NCBI RefSeq assembly: GCF_004337505.1 | Contig: NZ_SJZI01000009.1 | Span: forward strand, 39,435-103,434 | Reading direction: 5' to 3' | DNA from: Flaviaestuariibacter flavus | GTDB lineage: Bacteria; Bacteroidota; Bacteroidia; Chitinophagales; Chitinophagaceae | Length of the DNA stretch: 64,000 nucleotides | Shown: positions 60,776-64,000 of the stretch, in pieces | Numbering within the stretch: the stretch's first letter is position 1 | Layout: each line of letters opens with the position of its first letter | The notes under the pieces: model-generated | The model's database searches: none | Seen by the model: only the letters and a program-made list of their open reading frames with translations | Told to the model about the DNA's origin: nothing | Program-made: the position numbers and the translations under genes

Positions 60776-62995
60776 CTACTTCAACACCCCTTCACCACTC
60801 TCCTTCTCCCGCCCATCGCCCTCCGGGCGCCGGTCCGTCAATGCCAGCGGCAGCGACACCACGAACAGCGCTCCTTCTCCCGGCATGCCCTGCGCGGAGA
60901 TGTGCCCGCCATGCCGCTGCACGATCTTGCGGCACAGCGCCAGGCCGAGGCCCGTGCCTTCGTAGCGGTCTTTGGAATGCAGGCGGGTAAAGGTTTCGAA
61001 GATGTGCTCGGCGTAGTCGGGCTCGAAGCCGATGCCGTTGTCGCGCACCTCGATGCGCGTCCAGCCGGGCAGGCGGTCGGGGTGCCGGCTGATGTCGATG
61101 CGGGGCGCCACGCCTTCGCGGGTAAACTTCAGCGCGTTGTTCACCAGGTTGTAAAAGAGCTGGTACAGCAGCACCGGCGAGCCCTCCAGCACCGGCAGGC
61201 GGCCGCATACCACGGTGGCGCCTTTCTGCCGGATGGGCACCTCCAGGTCTTCGAGTATGGAGGCCAGCAGCTCGTTGAGCGGCACCGGCTGCCATTCGGG
61301 TTCCGAGGCGGTGATGGTCGAATACGAAAGCACCCCGTTGATCATCGTCAGCATGCGGTCGGTGGCGCTCTTGATGCGCTGCAGGTAGCCCTTGCTGCGC
61401 TCCGACAGGTGGTTGTCGGCGTCTTCGGACAACATGCTCGTAAAGGTCTTCACCTTGCGCACCGGCTCTTTGAGGTCGTGCGAGGTAACGTGGGCAAACT
61501 GCTGCAGGTCTTCGTTGGAGCGTTGCAGTTCGCTGGTGCGCTCGCGCACCAGCGACTCCAGCAGGGTGGCCGTCTCGCGCCGCTCGGTAACGTCAATGGC
61601 GATGCCCGAGAAGCCCGACAGGGTGCCATCGCTGGCATAGCGCGGGCCTACCGTAAACTGGAACCAGCGGTAGATGCCGTCGTGGCGCCGCAGGCGCAGC
61701 TCGTGGGTCACCGTTTCCTGGCGCGCCACGGCGCCGTTGTAGACGGCGATGGCCTCCGCCACGTCGTCGGGGTGGGCGGCAACGCGCCAGCCCTTGTCGT
61801 GCGACTCGGTAGCGGAAAGCCCCGTGTAGTTCAGCCAGAATTTATTCCAGTAGGTGGCGTTGTCGGGCGCCGTCATGAACACGATCACGGGCACCTGGTC
61901 GGCGAGGGTGCGGAACAGCTCCTCGCTTTTTTCCACGGCGGCGGCCATCTGGCGGAAGTGCTCCCAATAGGCCTCGAGTTGAGCTTTGGCGCGCATCTCT
62001 TCGGCCTCCCGGTCTTCGGTGTAGGCCAGGAAGGCGGTGAGGGTGGTGGCCAGCAGCCCGTAGAAGGCGCGGTAGGCTTCGTTGAGCGTGAGGCGCGGCG
62101 ACACGCCCGCCACGGCAAAGGCGGCGGGGCCGGAGTAGCCGGGCGGCGTGATGGGCAGGATGAAGGCCCGCTGCGGCAGCTCGGGGTAGGGCCCCACGGG
62201 TACCGCGCCGAGTCGGTCGCCGATCATCACCTCGAAAGGCCCGCCGCTTTTCAGGGCCATTTCGAAGGGCCAGTCGGCCCCATCGGCCACCGTGGGCGGC
62301 ACGTTGTGGCTGATGTGGTCTTCGTTGAAGCCGGCATGCGACACCAGCTCCACGCCATTGTCGCGGGTGCGGTAAAGGAGCAGGAAGGGCAGATCGAGGT
62401 CGAAGGGCGCCAGGGTGGCAGCAGCCAGCTGCAGGGCACCCTGTACCGTGCGGGCCTCGCCGTTGCGGCTGGCGAGGGCCACCAGGGCGCGGCGACGGCG
62501 GATGGAAAGCACCTTGGCCGTTTGCCCGGCCACGGTCATGAAGATGCCCGCCACGTGGTGCTGCTCGTCGTGCACCGGGCTGAACGAAAAGTTGAAGAAC
62601 GACTCCTCGTAGTAGCCGTTGTGGTCGAAGAGCACCGGCTGATTTTCCACGCAGGACCCTTCGCCGTGCGCGGCCCGGTTGAAGGCGGCGCGGATGGCCG
62701 GCCACCCCGGCGGGTGGCTGCGCCGGAAGTCGAGGCCCAGGATGTGCGGATGGCGGCTGCCGCACAGCATGCGGTAGCTGTCGTTGTACAGCAGGATGCG
62801 GTGCGGGCCCCAGGCCAGGGCCATCGGCTCGTTGGAAGGCAACATAAGGGCAAGCGCGCTGCATAGGTTTTCGGGCCAGTCATCAAGAGGGCCGAGGGCC
62901 GTTTTCGACCAGTCGCGGACCGCGATGGCGCGCCCCATTTCGCCGCCTTCAGACAGGAAGGCTGGCCGTGCAGTCGGAGGTAGTTGGCGTTTCAT
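60776..62995 (-). CDS. PAS/GAF-type hybrid-lacking sensor histidine kinase
   Basis: A 739-residue soluble kinase from ATG 62995 (MKRQLPPTARPAF). An N-terminal PAS-like domain has SKTALGPLDDWPENLCSALA and LAWGPHRILLYNDSYRML, as in light/redox PAS kinases; a GAF-like region follows (about 175-340), then a PAS with ADQVPVIVFMTAPDNATYWN and PAC (ELRLRRHDGIYRWFQF). HisKA carries FAHVTSHDLKEPVRKVKTF; HATPase_c has NLVNNALKFT, DNGIGFEPDYAEHIF and GTGLGLALCRKIVQRHGG. No receiver domain. Cognate sensor input and regulator unknown. Codon 1 chosen for the family-like N-terminus. Confidence 0.9.
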   Translation of the reverse strand: MKRQLPPTARPAFLSEGGEMGRAIAVRDWSKTALGPLDDWPENLCSALALMLPSNEPMALAWGPHRILLYNDSYRMLCGSRHPHILGLDFRRSHPPGWPAIRAAFNRAAHGEGSCVENQPVLFDHNGYYEESFFNFSFSPVHDEQHHVAGIFMTVAGQTAKVLSIRRRRALVALASRNGEARTVQGALQLAAATLAPFDLDLPFLLLYRTRDNGVELVSHAGFNEDHISHNVPPTVADGADWPFEMALKSGGPFEVMIGDRLGAVPVGPYPELPQRAFILPITPPGYSGPAAFAVAGVSPRLTLNEAYRAFYGLLATTLTAFLAYTEDREAEEMRAKAQLEAYWEHFRQMAAAVEKSEELFRTLADQVPVIVFMTAPDNATYWNKFWLNYTGLSATESHDKGWRVAAHPDDVAEAIAVYNGAVARQETVTHELRLRRHDGIYRWFQFTVGPRYASDGTLSGFSGIAIDVTERRETATLLESLVRERTSELQRSNEDLQQFAHVTSHDLKEPVRKVKTFTSMLSEDADNHLSERSKGYLQRIKSATDRMLTMINGVLSYSTITASEPEWQPVPLNELLASILEDLEVPIRQKGATVVCGRLPVLEGSPVLLYQLFYNLVNNALKFTREGVAPRIDISRHPDRLPGWTRIEVRDNGIGFEPDYAEHIFETFTRLHSKDRYEGTGLGLALCRKIVQRHGGHISAQGMPGEGALFVVSLPLALTDRRPEGDGREKESGEGVLK

Positions 62996-63190
62996 AGTCA
63001 GCTTAAGGAGGTTTCTCAAAAATGAGATGCGGGTGTTGCCCATAAGTTACGACAAAGCCTTCTGCCTTTGCATGGCTGGGGTTTAAAAAAAGGGAGGGCG
63101 GAGGTGGGCGATCGGATGAGCGCGGGATGGAAAAACTGAAGGCAGATTACATGAGTACAGGAGCAAATGATTACATGAGCCGGGGAGGGA

Positions 63191-63264
63191 ATGGCTGATG
63201 TCTGATGTGGGATGTCTGATTTGTTTGTAGATGAAAAGATCTCCAGCTTAAATCCGACATCCGG
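63191..63264. repeat. GATGTCTGAT repeats and inverted repeat
   Basis: Direct repeats of GATGTCTGAT/GATGTGGGAT, then an inverted pair GATGTCTGATTT (about 63218) / AAATCCGACATC (about 63250), just left of the IS256-like element. Confidence 0.65.
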
Positions 63265-63275
63265 AGTATGCTCAA

Positions 63276-64000
63276 TAAAGTGTGTCAATTTAAAACTGAT
63301 TAAATTGATATACGATGGAAAAGAAATCATTTGATTTTGATGCTTTTGTAAAGGAGGCTGGTGAGCAGCTTCGCTCCGGCAAGCCTTTAGTTGGAGCGGA
63401 AGGTGTTTTTACGCCGCTTTTAAAGCGCGTTATTGAAGCTTCTTTAGAAGGTGAGATGGACGAGCACCTTAAGGAGAAGAAAAGGCCGGGCGGCAACCGG
63501 CGCAACGGCCACACACAAAAAAATATACAAAGCTCGTTGGGCGGCTTTGATATTTTTTCTCCCCGCGACCGCGACGCCTCCTTCGAGCCACAGACAGTGG
63601 CCAAGCGTCAGCGGGTCATCTCCGAGGATATGGACCAGAAGATCCTGAGCCTGTATGGCATGGGCCTGTCTTATTCAGACATTCAGAAGCACCTGAAGGA
63701 GATTTATGACTTCGACATCTCGGATGGCACGCTGACGGCCATTACCGACCGGATCATCCCGGCGATCAAGGAGTGGCAGAACCGGGTACTGGAGAGCGTT
63801 TACCCGGTGGTGTGGCTCGATGCCATCCACTTCAAAGTCCGACAGGACGGCGTTGTCAAGACCCGCGCCATCTACTCCATACTGGCCGTTTCCACAGAGG
63901 GGCAAAAGGAAGTGATCGGTATTTACTTCGGTGAAAATGAAGGCGCTGCCTTCTGGCGCTCGGTGCTCGCCGACCTGAGACACCGGGGTGTCCAGGACAT
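63276..64000 (+). mobile_element. IS256-like insertion sequence, left part
   Basis: The transposase gene begins about 39 bp after a candidate terminal sequence AAAGTGTGTCAATTTAAAAC (63276-63295), which resembles IS256-family ends. The right end and target duplication are outside the window, so the boundary is a guess. Confidence 0.6.
63315..64000 (+). CDS. IS256-family transposase, N-terminal part
   Basis: From ATG 63315: MEKKSFDFDAFVKEAGEQLR, then EGVFTPLLKRVIEASLEGEM with DEHLKEKKRPGGNRRNGHTQ, the standard IS256 N-terminus. ILSLYGMGLSYSDIQKHL and VYPVVWLDAIHFKVRQDG follow, the latter with the first catalytic Asp of the DDE triad. At least 228 codons; the window ends before the remaining catalytic residues. 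The protein moves its element by cut/copy and paste. Confidence 0.95.
   Translation, partial: MEKKSFDFDAFVKEAGEQLRSGKPLVGAEGVFTPLLKRVIEASLEGEMDEHLKEKKRPGGNRRNGHTQKNIQSSLGGFDIFSPRDRDASFEPQTVAKRQRVISEDMDQKILSLYGMGLSYSDIQKHLKEIYDFDISDGTLTAITDRIIPAIKEWQNRVLESVYPVVWLDAIHFKVRQDGVVKTRAIYSILAVSTEGQKEVIGIYFGENEGAAFWRSVLADLRHRGVQD

Overview
The window reads as a chromosomal segment of a GC-rich member of the Bacteroidota, most likely Chitinophagaceae-like. Evidence: genes lack Shine-Dalgarno sites, several starts follow TAnnTTTG (-7) promoter boxes, a giant adhesin ends in a type IX secretion sorting tail, a DUF4834-like protein is present, and small intergenic repeats such as GGATCTC/GATGTCTGAT runs are common.

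Layout. 0-20.1 kb is ordinary chromosome: the start of nusA and rimP (minus), a CAU tRNA split in its anticodon loop by a group I intron carrying an HNH endonuclease gene, several very small membrane proteins, a CPA1-type cation/proton antiporter, a fatty acid desaturase, TerC, CorA, an MFS transporter, two large secreted proteins of unknown function, a flavin oxidoreductase, an outer membrane beta-barrel protein, and an hflX - Rieske - histidine kinase operon.

20.6-46.4 kb is a mosaic defence island. A large serine recombinase sits at its left edge, and its last codons run into the 3' end of tRNA-Asn. Plus-strand cargo: a PLD-nuclease/ZorA/ZorB/HNH operon (Zorya type II-like), type I restriction-modification hsdM-hsdS-hsdR, a GmrSD-like DUF262/DUF1524 protein, and a two-gene operon encoding a 1569-residue fusion of SF1 helicase and ABC/OLD-type ATPase plus a separate TOPRIM-like protein. 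The last pair has the parts of Gabija and PARIS in a different arrangement and is my best candidate for an undescribed system. Minus-strand cargo: an HNH type IV-like nuclease, a Fic enzyme, a Septu-like ATPase/HNH pair, and an orphan AbiEi-like antitoxin.

46.4-64 kb is chromosome again: a T9SS adhesin with eight MBG repeats and a damaged 5' end, a broken lipoprotein gene, a GH13 alpha-amylase, a RAYT transposase with REP-like repeats, two SDR oxidoreductases, a kaiB-kaiC-histidine kinase operon with conserved KaiC phosphosites, a large PAS histidine kinase, and the start of an IS256-family element cut by the window end. All assignments are from reading motifs by eye; no database search was made.
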